From assembly GCA_004380135.1 (NCBI GenBank), contig QXCR01000166.1, forward strand, positions 1-61,358: a DNA stretch of 61,358 nucleotides, given 5' to 3'. The notes under the pieces are model-generated. The model worked only from the letters and a program-made list of their open reading frames with translations, did not search any database and was not told the DNA's origin. Shown here piece after piece: positions 52,301 through 61,358 of this stretch. The translations under genes were made by a program, and so were the position numbers. Position 1 is the stretch's first letter. Each line of letters begins with the position of its first letter. The stretch is from Stemphylium vesicarium. Taxonomy: Eukaryota > Ascomycota > Dothideomycetes > Pleosporales > Pleosporaceae.

Positions 52301-53825
52301 ATGTCTCGTCACCCGGATGACACCTTGGCTTACCTGCAGTCACACTCAAACGTCAATTCGCATCCGCCAGGCCAAACTCTCCAGGAACTCTCAGTCCACC
52401 CATCATCGGTCCAGCGGGAAGTCGAACGTAAGCTCATGTCTCAAGGGTATTGACGCACTCAAAATGACTTAAACCCTGCCTTGCCAGCTAAGTGCTCCCA
52501 TATCAGCAATGACCCACCCGGTGAAGCGCATCAACCCGACCGTACTCTGACGACCTCATGGAGAACCGCCGACAGAAAGCTGAAAGACAAATCTCGGAAG
52601 CGGCGAGACCTCAAAGGCCTCATAAGCCTCTGCAGGGAGTTTGGAGACACCAGCGACAAGTCGTTCCTACTCACTTCATGGAACTTTAACAAGAGGTTCC
52701 CCAGCGATCCATCTGCGGATCCCAGGTACCTCCATTGTTGTCCGCGACTGAAGGTCCGGGTCCGGGAGCTTGTGATGAAGCTGGAAGCATTACTACAAAG
52801 ATCCAAGGCCGCAAAATCCATCGATGAGAAGGCGAGAGATGTGGTGGGAGAGCGATATTGGGAAGTTTCCCCCTTGACTAGTACAGGTTAGTCAGGTGAT
52901 ACATGACCACTAGAATGAAGGACACATACTCATTTCGAACACTTAGATGATCCCCTAAGAAAAACAGGACGTACGCCTAAATGGCCTTCTGCGCAGTTTG
53001 AAAGCTGGGCGCTGTACCTGGAGACCCAAATAATGTTCGCGTCTTTGAGCCTCGTACTCGGCTACCATCACATTCGTATGCCTGTCGAAGATAAATGGGG
53101 GCTGAAAAGGGCTATGATACGGACGAAAGCTGGGACGAAGACTCGGACAAAGACTTTGACGATATGGACGATGGCGATTTCGATCTTGACACCGCCGATC
53201 CGGATGAAGAAGATTTTGAGCCTACCCTTCAGACTGTCCAGGCCTATAAGCTGGGTCAGGACGATACTGTAATCCCTTACCCCCGGCTATATCAACGCAC
53301 CTTTCGAGAAATCAAACGCATGGACGAAACCCATACGGCTCAGCTACACTTTTTTACTTGCACTGAAGCTGCAACTCGAGGTCTCTTACGGGCGCTTTGA
53401 AGGCGAATTTCTCGCGCGAGAGGTAGATAAGTTCATCACGACCCGTTTGTTCCAAGAAAGGAATGACGCCGAAGGAAAGCATTCGCTGGACCACGCAGGT
53501 GCGATACTCTACTTGAACGAAATCAATAGGACTTCGCCCTCCAGGAATATCTTCGACGAGCTGAGGTATCCCGTGGACTTTTTAGATCGGCTTTTTGCGC
53601 TGGCTCATAGAAGCATTCGCCAGACATATCGAGGGACGGTTCTTTTGGCCGTAGGCAAAAGGTTTCCGCTGGAAATTTGCAAAAAACATACTCGATTGGA
53701 TTGATGCTGCGCACAGTGTACCGGATAGTCTGAGGGGATACATGATGCAGTTGCAGTTGGCTGGGTCGCAGATGGCTGCGTTGCAGATGTACAACTGGCC
53801 AGACTCAGACTCGGATAAATTTTGA
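52301..53825 (+). pseudogene. Unknown gene with three homopolymer frameshifts
   Basis: I do not recognise the family. Exon 1 (52301-52427) and exon 2 (52488-52886) join well and reach exon 3 from 52947. In exon 3 the likely protein jumps frame three times, each at a homopolymer: G5 at 53097-53101 (one base short), T6 at 53350-53355 (one extra) and A6 at 53682-53687 (one extra). With these jumps the product has a basic helical segment (DRKLKDKSRKRRDLKG), a very acidic stretch (about 20 Asp/Glu from 53110), a helical C-terminal part and the end DSDSDKF before TGA at 53823. Either the gene is decaying or the assembly has homopolymer errors; codon sense on both sides of each site favours a once-continuous frame. 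Confidence 0.6.
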
Positions 53826-54192
53826 TCAGAATAAGATGTACATAGGTAGAGCTTAGTCCTTGAGCGCTATTGAGGGTAGAGACATGAGCTAGTCGATGAC
53901 ACGGAACTAGGAACCCTCTTACAACAATATTGTTGAGATGATATGCATGGCTTCCAGAAACCACTATGCTGAATTCTGTTGCTCTGCATCTTGAGCTTAG
54001 ATGCTCACGTGACGAGCTGAGGAAACACTCATCATGGCCCACCTTTTTCTTCTTACACTATTCCACGACTTCGATTTTCCAACATGTAGAGTTGCTCGGC
54101 CTTGAAACTACCCGTTTTTCGTACTTCAAACAATAAGCCTGACACTTGGATCGACAGAAATAAGTACGTAGCTCTTTCTCGTGAATCTCTCA
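53826..54192. other. Intergenic; possible 5' part of next small gene
   Basis: No gene is evident. A GTACGT donor at about 54163 and CTATTCTAG acceptor at about 54230 with a GACTAAC branch hint at an intron belonging to the next small gene. Confidence 0.35.
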
Positions 54193-54402
54193 ATGCAACT
54201 CGAGACTAACGTCGCAAAACTCTATTCTAGATATACAGTGCATGACACCAAAACCCAGGAGCTCCACATCGACCCCGCCGCAATCCTTGAAAAAGCCGGG
54301 ATCGAAGTCGAAAGCTACCAAATAAAACCCCATAAACTAGAAGTCCTGCCCGAGACACTGAAAGCAGCGGGCGTCCCACTCGAAGACTTCATCCTCGTTT
54401 GA
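54193..54402 (+). CDS. Small hypothetical protein
   Basis: I do not recognise it. The ATG at 54193 gives 69 residues with a regular alternation of polar and hydrophobic residues: YTVHDTKTQELHIDPAAIL, EKAGIEVESYQI, then HKLEVLPETLKAAGVPLEDFILV and a TGA. The composition looks coding. If the splice signals noted upstream are used, the protein would begin in an earlier exon and this exon would start at about 54231. It lies between the frameshifted gene and SRP54. Confidence 0.35.
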   Translation: MQLETNVAKLYSRYTVHDTKTQELHIDPAAILEKAGIEVESYQIKPHKLEVLPETLKAAGVPLEDFILV

Positions 54403-55284
54403 GCCGATACCACACAAACCAGCGTCTCGGCAATAGCTTTACCGCTTTCGCAACAGCAGAACGAATCGAATACCATATTACCACAGAGAACCTGCATGCG
54501 CTGTTTTGAGATGAGTCCGAGTTGGAGTTTATGCAATGATACCTACTATGATGAGCGAACCATACGACGCAGAATTTCCCAGAAAACTGAGCGCGACCAG
54601 GAAATAGCATGCACAATTCGAACAGACAACATCTTAATGCCTCCCAACAGCAAAGTAGCCGTCTTCATCGACGCAGCAACTACTCATCTAAAACCTTATA
54701 TCATCAAAATACGTGCTCGCAAACAACCTCTGCAGTAACTAACCTCCACGCTCCCCCCAGCTCACTAGCAATTATCCCATCACGCACACGATCCAATGAC
54801 CCACCAACTTCCCAATCCCCATGCCTCCCACACCCACACCCATGATATCCACATCCCAACCTGCGCTTTCGCTTCTTTCGCTCACTTCCTTTAGAAAAGG
54901 ACCGTCGGGTCAGTGTACAAAGCAGGCGGCAAGAATCCACGATTTCGACCAGAGGTGCGGATTTACGTCGAAGAACGGCGGAACAGGGGTTTGGTCGCGG
55001 GTATGGCATGGGGTGGTACACGATAGAGGAGATGTGCATGTGAAAGGTAGGGAAAGGAGGTTTTAGACCTAAAAGGGACAACAAAAAATTGCGGTATAAA
55101 GAGTGGAAACCAACTTGGCCCCCCTTGCGGAGAACAATCATACCATCGCATAGTAGACTGTAAAGAAGATATATATCTACGAATACAAATCTCCAAATGA
55201 CAGCAAAAACCCCTTCCCAACGCCGTGGCTATGCAAAATTCCAAAAGAGGGCAAAATCCATACCATGTGAATAAAAAAACGATA
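54403..55284. other. 3' flank of SRP54 and gap, no gene
   Basis: Short open frames on both strands have no motifs. The 200 bases before 55285 would be the SRP54 3' UTR. Confidence 0.45.
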
Positions 55285-56966
55285 CTACCTCCTTCCCTTT
55301 CCTTGGCTACCACCAGCACCACCGCCGCCGCCACCGCCCATACCAGGCATACCGCCCATTCCGCCCATCATCTTCATCATGGCGCCCATGTCCATGCCTC
55401 CCATGCCGCCGAGTGCTGACAAGTCAGGCATGCCACCGCCTCCGCCGCCTCGTCCACCACCAAGCATCTTCATCATAGCGCCAATGTCGGGCATGCCGCC
55501 ACCTGCACCGCCCATGCCGCCTGCGCCTCCCATACTTTGCATGCGCTTCTGCATGGCGGCGAGTTGTTGCTGCTTGTTACCACCGCCCATGGCGCCTTGT
55601 GCCTTTTGCATGCTAGCCATGCCGCCCTTCATCTTCTTTGCCATGCCGGCCATCATGCGGTGCTGAGTGAGGAGTTCCTCGACTTCGCGCACAGAGGTAC
55701 CAGAGCCACGGGCGATACGTGTCATGCGAGTAGGCTGGTCGACGAACATCTTGCCGTCAGATTCGAGCTCTTTCTCTGTCATGCTGTCGCAGATGTAGAT
55801 CATGCGCTTGAGTTTTGCGCCGCCTTCTTCGTCGTCCATTCCGCCCATCATGCTGCTGAGACCGGGGATCATACCGGCCATCTTGGATAGCGGACCCATC
55901 TTCATGATGTTGGAGAGCTGATCGCGCAGGTCCTTGATGGTGAAGATTCCTTGTGTGATGTGCTTCATTGTATCTTTTTGATCGAGCTTCAGCGACTGTA
56001 CGTGTTCGACAAGGCCTTGGACATCACCCATGCCGAGCAATTTGGATACGAAAGCCTGCGGTGCGAAGCGCTCAAGATCCAGCATGTGCTCTCCATTGCC
56101 GAGAAACACGATGGGAGTATGTGTCGCTGCGACGGCTGAGATGGCACCACCACCTGCTGCCGCACCGTCAGTCTTGGTGATGACAATGGCTCCGAAGTCT
56201 GCGGCCTCCTTGAAGGCGCGTGCTTGCGACTCTGCAGCCTGACCGATAGTTCCATCCAGCACCATTATCGTCTGATCGGGGGTGACGGCATTTTGGATCT
56301 GCACCATCTCATCAAAAAGGTCCTTCTCTTGCCTGTGTCGTCCGGAAGTATCCACGATGATGATTTCGAAGCGCTCCTTCTTGAACTTCTCCACACCCTC
56401 GCCTGCCACTACCACGGGGTGCGTCTGCGTGTGGCTACCGTAGTATGGAATCTTGGCCTTTGTGGCGTTTTGCTTCAGCTGGTCAAAGGCACCGGCACGG
56501 AAAGTATCGGCGCAGACCAGACAAGCCTTGAAACCCCTTGCCTGGTACCATCTCGCCAGCTTTGTGCACGTCGTCGTCTTTCCCGCACCCTGAAGACCGA
56601 CAAACATGATGACATTGGACTTGCCCTTCTTGGGCTTGAAGGGCTCGGCATGGGGGTCGACCATCTTGACGAGCTCATCGAAGACGGCTTTCTGGATGAG
56701 GCGCTTCTTGTTCACACCGGGGGCGAGGTGCTTGAAGTCGACGGCGCGCTTTATCGATTGGCGCAGATTCATGACGAGTTTGACGTTGACATCGGCTTCG
56801 ACGAGGGCGTTGGAAATCTCCTTGACCATGGCATCAAAGGCCTGCGCATGTTAGCCACCTGTTATTACTGTCGTGCGAGCATGCGCACCTTCTCGTCGAG
56901 GTTGGGCGACCTCGTCAGGTCGGTGACGGCGGCATTGATGCGCCGCCCGAGATCTTGAAGCACCAT
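55285..56966 (-). CDS. SRP54: Signal recognition particle 54 kDa subunit
   Basis: Two exons (56889-56966 and 55285-56841) give 544 residues, the normal size. SRP54 binds the signal sequence on ribosomes and SRP RNA, and docks with the SRP receptor at the ER through paired GTPases. The N-domain bundle starts MVLQDLGRRINAAV. The G domain has P-loop GLQGAGKTTT (about 108), DTFRAGAFDQL, G3 DTSGRH and G4 TKTDGAAAGGG. The M domain is Met-rich (GMIPGLSSMMGGMDDEEGG, RIARGSGTSVREV) and ends in a Gly/Met-rich tail with runs of GGGG and MMKM. The 47-base intron after codon 26 is GTGCGC...CAG. It shares a 221-base divergent promoter with RRP15. Confidence 0.97.
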
Positions 56967-57187
56967 AGCGGTAGTTGTAGGGGGGCAATTATTAGGGGCT
57001 ACGGTGAAGGAGTGGGAGGTGGGTGGTGATGTTCTCGTGGTGTTCTGTGGGGAATGCAGTATGGCGGGGCGCGCTTTGCCCTGCCGTCCGTCGGCCTTTT
57101 GCCTGGCCTAACGCCGATCATCTGGAACTTTTTTCTGCTACGGCCATTGACCTGCGACTTGCACACATTTGCGCATTCACACCCACA
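56967..57187. promoter_or_regulatory. Bidirectional promoter of SRP54 and RRP15
   Basis: Only 221 bases separate the two start codons. No clear TATA box is present in either direction; C/T-rich tracts precede each ATG. Both genes serve protein-synthesis machinery (ER targeting and 60S assembly), so shared control would make sense; this is inferred from spacing. Confidence 0.5.
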
Positions 57188-58252
57188 ATGGTCAACACAT
57201 CACTGAAACGGAGACGGACCGAGGAGCAGCTGAGGGGAAAGGTGCCGAAAAAGGAGAAGAGAAAGGTTAAGAAGCAGAAGCACTACCACAGTTCGAGCGA
57301 CGAAGAAGAGGGCGGCGCGCGCGATGCTCCAGTACGCGGCAGCAGCGAGGAGCCAGAGGAGCCTTTCCAGCCCTCTGGAGCCAATGCGACTATGCCGGGG
57401 AAGAAGGAACTTTCTAAGCAGCAGCTGAGGAAGCAAGCCAAGTTTGAGGCAAAGAAGGCGGCGCAACAAGCAGCAGCAGCAGAAGAATCCTCGGCAAGCG
57501 ACGACAACAATGACGACGAAGAGATAGATGCAGCGCCATCGAAGAAGCCGGAGCCCAAGTTCAAGGCCAACATACCTGCCAAGGCTCCCGCAAAGTCGGC
57601 GCTGAAGAAGACGGCACCCGTCGACCACGAAGCCCCATTGCCCAGCGACGCCGAAGACGACGATGAAGACGACTCTGAGCCCGAAGCCGATGAGTTCTCC
57701 ATCGCCGATTCCGAATCAGATGCTTCAGACGCCTCGGACACATCCACCGTTGCTGCGCGCAAAGTACGAAAGCGCAATGACCCCGAAGCTTTTGCAAACT
57801 CCATTTCGCGCATCTTGGGCTCGAAATTGTCGACATCCAAGCGGTCCGAACCAATTCTGTCCCGCTCCAAGGACGCCGCTACCGCGAACCGCGAGCTCGC
57901 TGATTCAAAGCTCAATGAGAAGGCACGTCGACAAATCGTCGCAGAGCGCAAAGCCGCTCAAGACAAGGGTCGCGTCAAGGACGTCTTGGGCCTCAACGAC
58001 CCAAGCGTGAGCACAGCGGCTACATCGGCAAGGGAGAAGGAATTGAGGAGAACAGCTCAGAAGGGTGTCATCAAGCTCTTCAATGCCGTAAGAGCAGCCC
58101 AGGTCAAGGGTGAACAGGCTGAGAGGGAAAGCAAGGCAGGTCTAGTTGTCGGTATGGACAAGAGGGAGGAGAAGGTCAAGGAGATGAGCAAGCAGGGTTT
58201 CCTCGACATGATTACCGGTGGACAGAAGAGGGCAGAGAGCGCCGAGGCATAG
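57188..58252 (+). CDS. RRP15: Ribosomal RNA-processing protein 15
   Basis: One exon encodes 354 residues. The N-terminal half is disordered and strongly charged (KRRRTEEQLRGKVPKKEKRK, SSSDEEEGG, EDDDEDDSEPEADEF), typical of nucleolar assembly factors. The conserved Rrp15 domain follows: NDPEAFANSISRILGSKL, then EKARRQIVAERKA, RVKDVLGLNDP and EKELRRTAQKGVIKLFNAVRAAQ, ending with KQGFLDMITGG. Rrp15 is needed for pre-60S maturation in the nucleolus. The open frame extends upstream to 57023, but the ATG at 57188 (ACAATGG) begins the conserved lysine/arginine-rich start. It faces away from SRP54 and converges with the ferredoxin gene. Confidence 0.93.
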   Translation: MVNTSLKRRRTEEQLRGKVPKKEKRKVKKQKHYHSSSDEEEGGARDAPVRGSSEEPEEPFQPSGANATMPGKKELSKQQLRKQAKFEAKKAAQQAAAAEESSASDDNNDDEEIDAAPSKKPEPKFKANIPAKAPAKSALKKTAPVDHEAPLPSDAEDDDEDDSEPEADEFSIADSESDASDASDTSTVAARKVRKRNDPEAFANSISRILGSKLSTSKRSEPILSRSKDAATANRELADSKLNEKARRQIVAERKAAQDKGRVKDVLGLNDPSVSTAATSAREKELRRTAQKGVIKLFNAVRAAQVKGEQAERESKAGLVVGMDKREEKVKEMSKQGFLDMITGGQKRAESAEA

Positions 58253-58462
58253 AAAGACAGTCAAGCATCTTGTTCGGCGTTGTGCAAAAAGCAGGATAAT
58301 ATGTTCATGATACCATATACTATACATGAGTTTTTGGGTTGTACTCAACGCCTATCCATATGCAAGCGGAGTGTTTGTATAATACATGCGTCGTATCTCA
58401 TGCCACCCAGCATTATTTCCCCAGATCTGCGACTAGATTCGATCCTGAAATCCTCTCACGCC

Positions 58463-59128
58463 TCATTTGCTCTCAAAGTCGCTCGCCTGCAAGTTCCTCG
58501 TCATGCTCGGCAGCCGTACCACCAACCCATCCAGCTCCTTGCTCATCTTGACCTGACAGCCCAGCCGACTCGTCTCAGTGAGTCCAAAGGCCAAATCCAA
58601 CATGTCATTCTCGTCATCATCCGGCTCCTCCATCTTGTCGTAGTATGCTTCGTCTTCTACAATGACGTGACATGTCGAGCAGGCGCAGGAGCCGCCGCAT
58701 GCGCCCTCCATTTCTATGTCGTTGGCTTGTGCAATGTCGAGGAGGTTGTCGCCGTCTGCGACTTCGAAAGTAGTGGAATGGCCGTCTTTGTCTACGAATG
58801 TGACCTTGCGTCTAGTGTTGTTAGTGAGAGACTGATATGAGAACGTAAAGGGAGCGCACTCTTCACCCGGTCGCGGAGGGTCGAGGTGTCCGTGGCGGGA
58901 TGCGGGACTGGCAGAGAATTGGCGGCGGTTTCGCAGCCATGATGGGCTTCTCGCTTTAACAATAGCTGATGAAAGTAATAGAGAAGATGCCGTCTTTTGT
59001 GTGTGCATCGACCTCCGACATGTGGCCGCCGTCCAATTGCTCGAGAATCTTTGCGGAGTCGACACTGCGCTTCTCGTGCCCGCTATCCTCCCCGCCAAAA
59101 CGTTTGAACAAGCTCTTTTCGCGGCCAT
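58463..59128 (-). CDS. YAH1: Mitochondrial [2Fe-2S] ferredoxin (adrenodoxin type)
   Basis: Two exons (58860-59128 and 58463-58811) give 205 residues. The first 90 are a basic, Ser/Ala/Arg-rich mitochondrial presequence (MAAKRACSNVLAGRIAGTR ... RRQFSASPASRHG). The ferredoxin domain starts KVTFVDKDGHSTTFEV and carries the cluster ligands in GACGGSCACSTCHVI (C-x5-C-x2-C) and the fourth Cys in RLGCQV. Yah1 passes electrons from ferredoxin reductase to Fe-S cluster assembly, heme A and coenzyme Q synthesis in the matrix. The 48-base intron (58812-58859) is free of stops and a multiple of three, so retention would insert 16 residues before the domain. The start at 59128 is chosen because the presequence begins there. 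Confidence 0.93.
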   Translation of the reverse strand: MAAKRACSNVLAGRIAGTRSAVSTPQRFSSNWTAATCRRSMHTQKTASSLLLSSAIVKARSPSWLRNRRQFSASPASRHGHLDPPRPGEECAPFTFSYQSLTNNTRRKVTFVDKDGHSTTFEVADGDNLLDIAQANDIEMEGACGGSCACSTCHVIVEDEAYYDKMEEPDDDENDMLDLAFGLTETSRLGCQVKMSKELDGLVVRLPSMTRNLQASDFESK

Positions 59129-59413
59129 TTTGGGCTTCTTTCGTCGCTGAAGAAACAAGGGAGAAAGGGTTAGAGGAATCTGCAAGGGGAAAAGTGCGCG
59201 AAACACAAAGGCTCGCCGTAGCACAAAAGCGAATGCGCCGATAATTCCGAATGCTGTGAGACGTCAGGAAATGTCCAGCGCACAGACCGCTCCATATCCC
59301 TGTCCATGTTGAAAGCGCATAGCATCCACCACCACACCCCAGTCAGAAAACCGCAGGCCGATAAACACGAGATAAACCACCTCACAAATTAATTCCTCGC
59401 CAATAACCCTGCC
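59129..59413. promoter_or_regulatory. Bidirectional promoter of ferredoxin and UGO1
   Basis: The start codons are 285 bases apart in divergent orientation and both products go to mitochondria. No TATA box stands out. Confidence 0.45.
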
Positions 59414-61077
59414 ATGACCATGGCGACCTCACGCGATGCTCCGAATCCCCTCAGACCCTACTACATCCCGCCGTCCATCGGCCCGCCCCCAGAGGTCCCG
59501 CAGAACCAGACAGTCTCGTCACTACCGCCCGCTTTCAAATCCACAAACAGCAGTAAATCGAGTTTGGGTAGTCAGGCACGCGACATTCTTTCCGACCTCG
59601 ACTACGACTCGTATTTCCCGGAGAGCTCGCCCACAATAGCCGGACACGCAAAGAAGCTGCTAGACCATGCGCTGTGGAACTACACCAGCGTGCTGCTTGC
59701 CCAGCCGTTCGAGGTTGCGAAGACGATACTGCAAATTCATGAAGCCAAGGCACAGCTGAACGGGCTGAAGGAGAGTGGAGACTGGACTCACAAGAGCAGG
59801 CCCGGGAGCTTGTCTAGTGGGAAATTCGAGGATGTAGGTACAAGACGAGTTTGGCATGTGAATGTGGGCTGATCATGTGCCTGTAGTTTCCTCCCTCCGA
59901 CGAAGAGTCTGACGAAGATTCTCCGGGATACTTCACAACAACGGCACCGAGGGTCGACCCGACATCACCCTACTCGCCTGCCATCTCACGATCGAGGTCC
60001 CCGCGCAAGAGCCGACGGCACATTGACAGCCGGTCCCCCTCACGAACACCAACCCGACCTCCCCCATCAGCGGCACGCAAACTAGACCTCAAGCGACCAG
60101 ACTCCTTGCTCGAGGTCATTGGACAATTATGGCAGAAGGAGTCGGCATGGGGCGTGTGGAAAGGTACAAACTGTACCTTCATCTATAATTTCCTCCTCAA
60201 GACGACTGAAGGCTGGTTCAGAAGTCTGATATCCGCCCTGCTCAACATACCAGACCCGGGCCTCGTAGGCTCAGCCGGCAGCGGAATAGGAGGGCTCGAC
60301 ATACTTGACAGCCCCAGCCCACTGACCTCGCTCGGCGTCGCCGTAGCCGCAACCGCCATCGCAGCCACGCTCCTCGCACCCCTCGACCTAGTCCGCACCC
60401 GACTAATCGTCACCCCCATCAACTCCTCCCCCCGCTCCATATATCCCTGCCTCAACCTCCTCCCCTCCCTCTCCGTCTCCCCCACCCTCCTTCCCGCAAC
60501 CATAATGCACGCCTGCGTGCCCACACTCATCTCATCCTCAACCCCGCTCTTCCTCCGCTCCACCCTAAGCATCGACCCCATCCTCACCCCCGCCACCTAC
60601 TCCTTCAGCACCTTCCTCAGCTCCACAGCCGAACTCTTCATCCGCCTCCCCCTCGAAACCGTCCTCCGCCGCGGCCAAGTCGCCGTCCTACACGACCACG
60701 AAACCCAGCGTCTCGCGTCGCAGTACCAGACCGCGACGCCGAGCCGCAGCAAGAGTCCTGGCTACGCTGGTCTCGATCGCTACGGCTACAAGGAGGCGCA
60801 GCAAGAGGAAGAGCAGTTTGAGACCGTGGTTGAGCCAGGCACGTATCGGGGTGTGTTGGGGACCATGTGGTTTATCGCTAGGGAAGAGGGAATTACAATC
60901 CAGGGACCTAATGCGGCTAAAGCGGCGAGTGCGAAGGCCATGGGATTTTCGAGGCCCCCAAGGACGCGCAAGGGTCAGGGTGTGCATGGCTTGTGGAGGG
61001 GGTGGAGAGTTGGTGTTTGGGGGTTGGTCGGCATTTGGGGCGCTGCTGCTCTGGGTGGTGGAGGTGGCGAGTTTTGA
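59414..61077 (+). CDS. UGO1: Mitochondrial fusion protein Ugo1-like (modified carrier)
   Basis: Two exons (59414-59833 and 59887-61077, phase 0, intron ending CTGTAG) give 536 residues. Three degenerate mitochondrial-carrier signatures remain: QPFEVAKT near residue 95, APLDLVRTRL in the middle and LPLETVLRR further on. A Ser/Arg/Pro-rich loop (SRSRSPRKSRRHIDSRSPSR) separates the first two, and ESAWGVWKGTNCTFIYNFLL and VHGLWRGWRVGVWG are carrier-like GxWRG repeats. This pattern and a long N-terminal extension (PNPLRPYYIPPSIGPPP) match fungal Ugo1, the outer-membrane protein that links Fzo1 and Mgm1 in mitochondrial fusion. The second ATG two codons later could also be used. Confidence 0.85.
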
Positions 61078-61358
61078 ACCTAACAATGTCGTCGTCTTTC
61101 TTGAGTACTATTCGTAGTTGGTAAGAGTTCCGCTGTTACACCGGTTTTGGAGCTGTTTGTGTATCGTCAAAGGTAATTTCATGCCGCTCTATCTCAGCAT
61201 CCACACATGTGCAGTTGAAGGCGTGATGTAAGGCATGTTGGCTTTTTGCCTTTTGCATGTGTGGACAGCGGAGCCGAAAGGTTGAAATTTTCAAGTACAT
61301 AATTGTCTTCAGTCTACTTGGGATATTCTTTCTCTCAATTTCCTTTCCTCCGCACTCG
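61078..61358. other. 3' flank of UGO1, no gene
   Basis: AT-leaning sequence with TTTGCATGTGTG and GCATGTTGG motifs near 61240-61260 follows the UGO1 stop. I see nothing else. Confidence 0.5.

Noticed and set aside
56224..56958. Long open frame on the + strand opposite SRP54
   Set aside because: It is the antisense shadow of a highly conserved gene with strong codon bias and has no motifs of its own.
57283..57951. Long Ser/Leu-rich open frame opposite RRP15
   Set aside because: It is a complement of the Glu/Asp/Ala-rich coding strand; low complexity without family features.

Overview
The window is nuclear DNA of a filamentous ascomycete. The evidence is short spliceosomal introns (about 45-70 bases, one of 146) with GT-AG ends and CTAAC/CTGAC-like branch sites, fungus-specific protein families (HET domain, SAT4-type rhodopsin-like membrane protein, AAAP permease, Ugo1), and a long AT-rich block with the signature of repeat-induced point mutation (RIP). 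A Dothideomycete of the Pleosporales type is my best inference; no sequence comparison was possible.

Layout. 1-6584: a 3'-truncated-by-window gene of unknown function on the + strand (1-1085), then an intact Ty3/gypsy chromovirus on the - strand (Pol 1393-5136, Gag 5124-6296, 5' LTR 6316-6584). The chromovirus carries a textbook -1 frameshift signal between gag and pol and a possible self-priming leader. 6585-about 12400: an older gypsy element destroyed by RIP. About 12400-13300: further AT-rich decay with a tRNA-like repeat. 13975-18789: 2OG-Fe(II) oxygenase, a broken HET gene, a small unknown protein and a two-RRM protein. 19496-26135: a transposon nest (a 500-bp MITE with TA target duplication; a Copia element with 186-bp LTRs and a CTGGT duplication that split a LINE ORF1; the tail of a pogo-type transposase). 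27493-29437: CCCH zinc-finger gene. 29833-30404: inverted duplication of an ankyrin fragment. 30774-32594: a RIP-damaged pogo transposon with TA duplication and terminal inverted repeats.

34720-50836 is ordinary-to-accessory gene space: an AAAP amino-acid permease, a small secreted cysteine-rich protein, a carboxylesterase remnant, a secreted subtilase, a seven-exon rhodopsin-like membrane protein, an alpha/beta hydrolase and a cytochrome P450. 52301-53825 is a gene broken by three homopolymer indels. 55285-61077 is conserved housekeeping: SRP54 and RRP15 (divergent), mitochondrial ferredoxin and UGO1 (divergent).

The transposons show graded RIP damage (chromovirus none visible, Copia six stops, pogo about a dozen, gypsy saturated), giving a relative order of insertion. 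No single new multi-gene system is evident. The most novel signals are the gag-pol frameshift cassette, the intron-bearing antisense gene beside the chromovirus, the A-B-A'-B' pairing around its primer site, the new MITE and the ankyrin inverted repeat.
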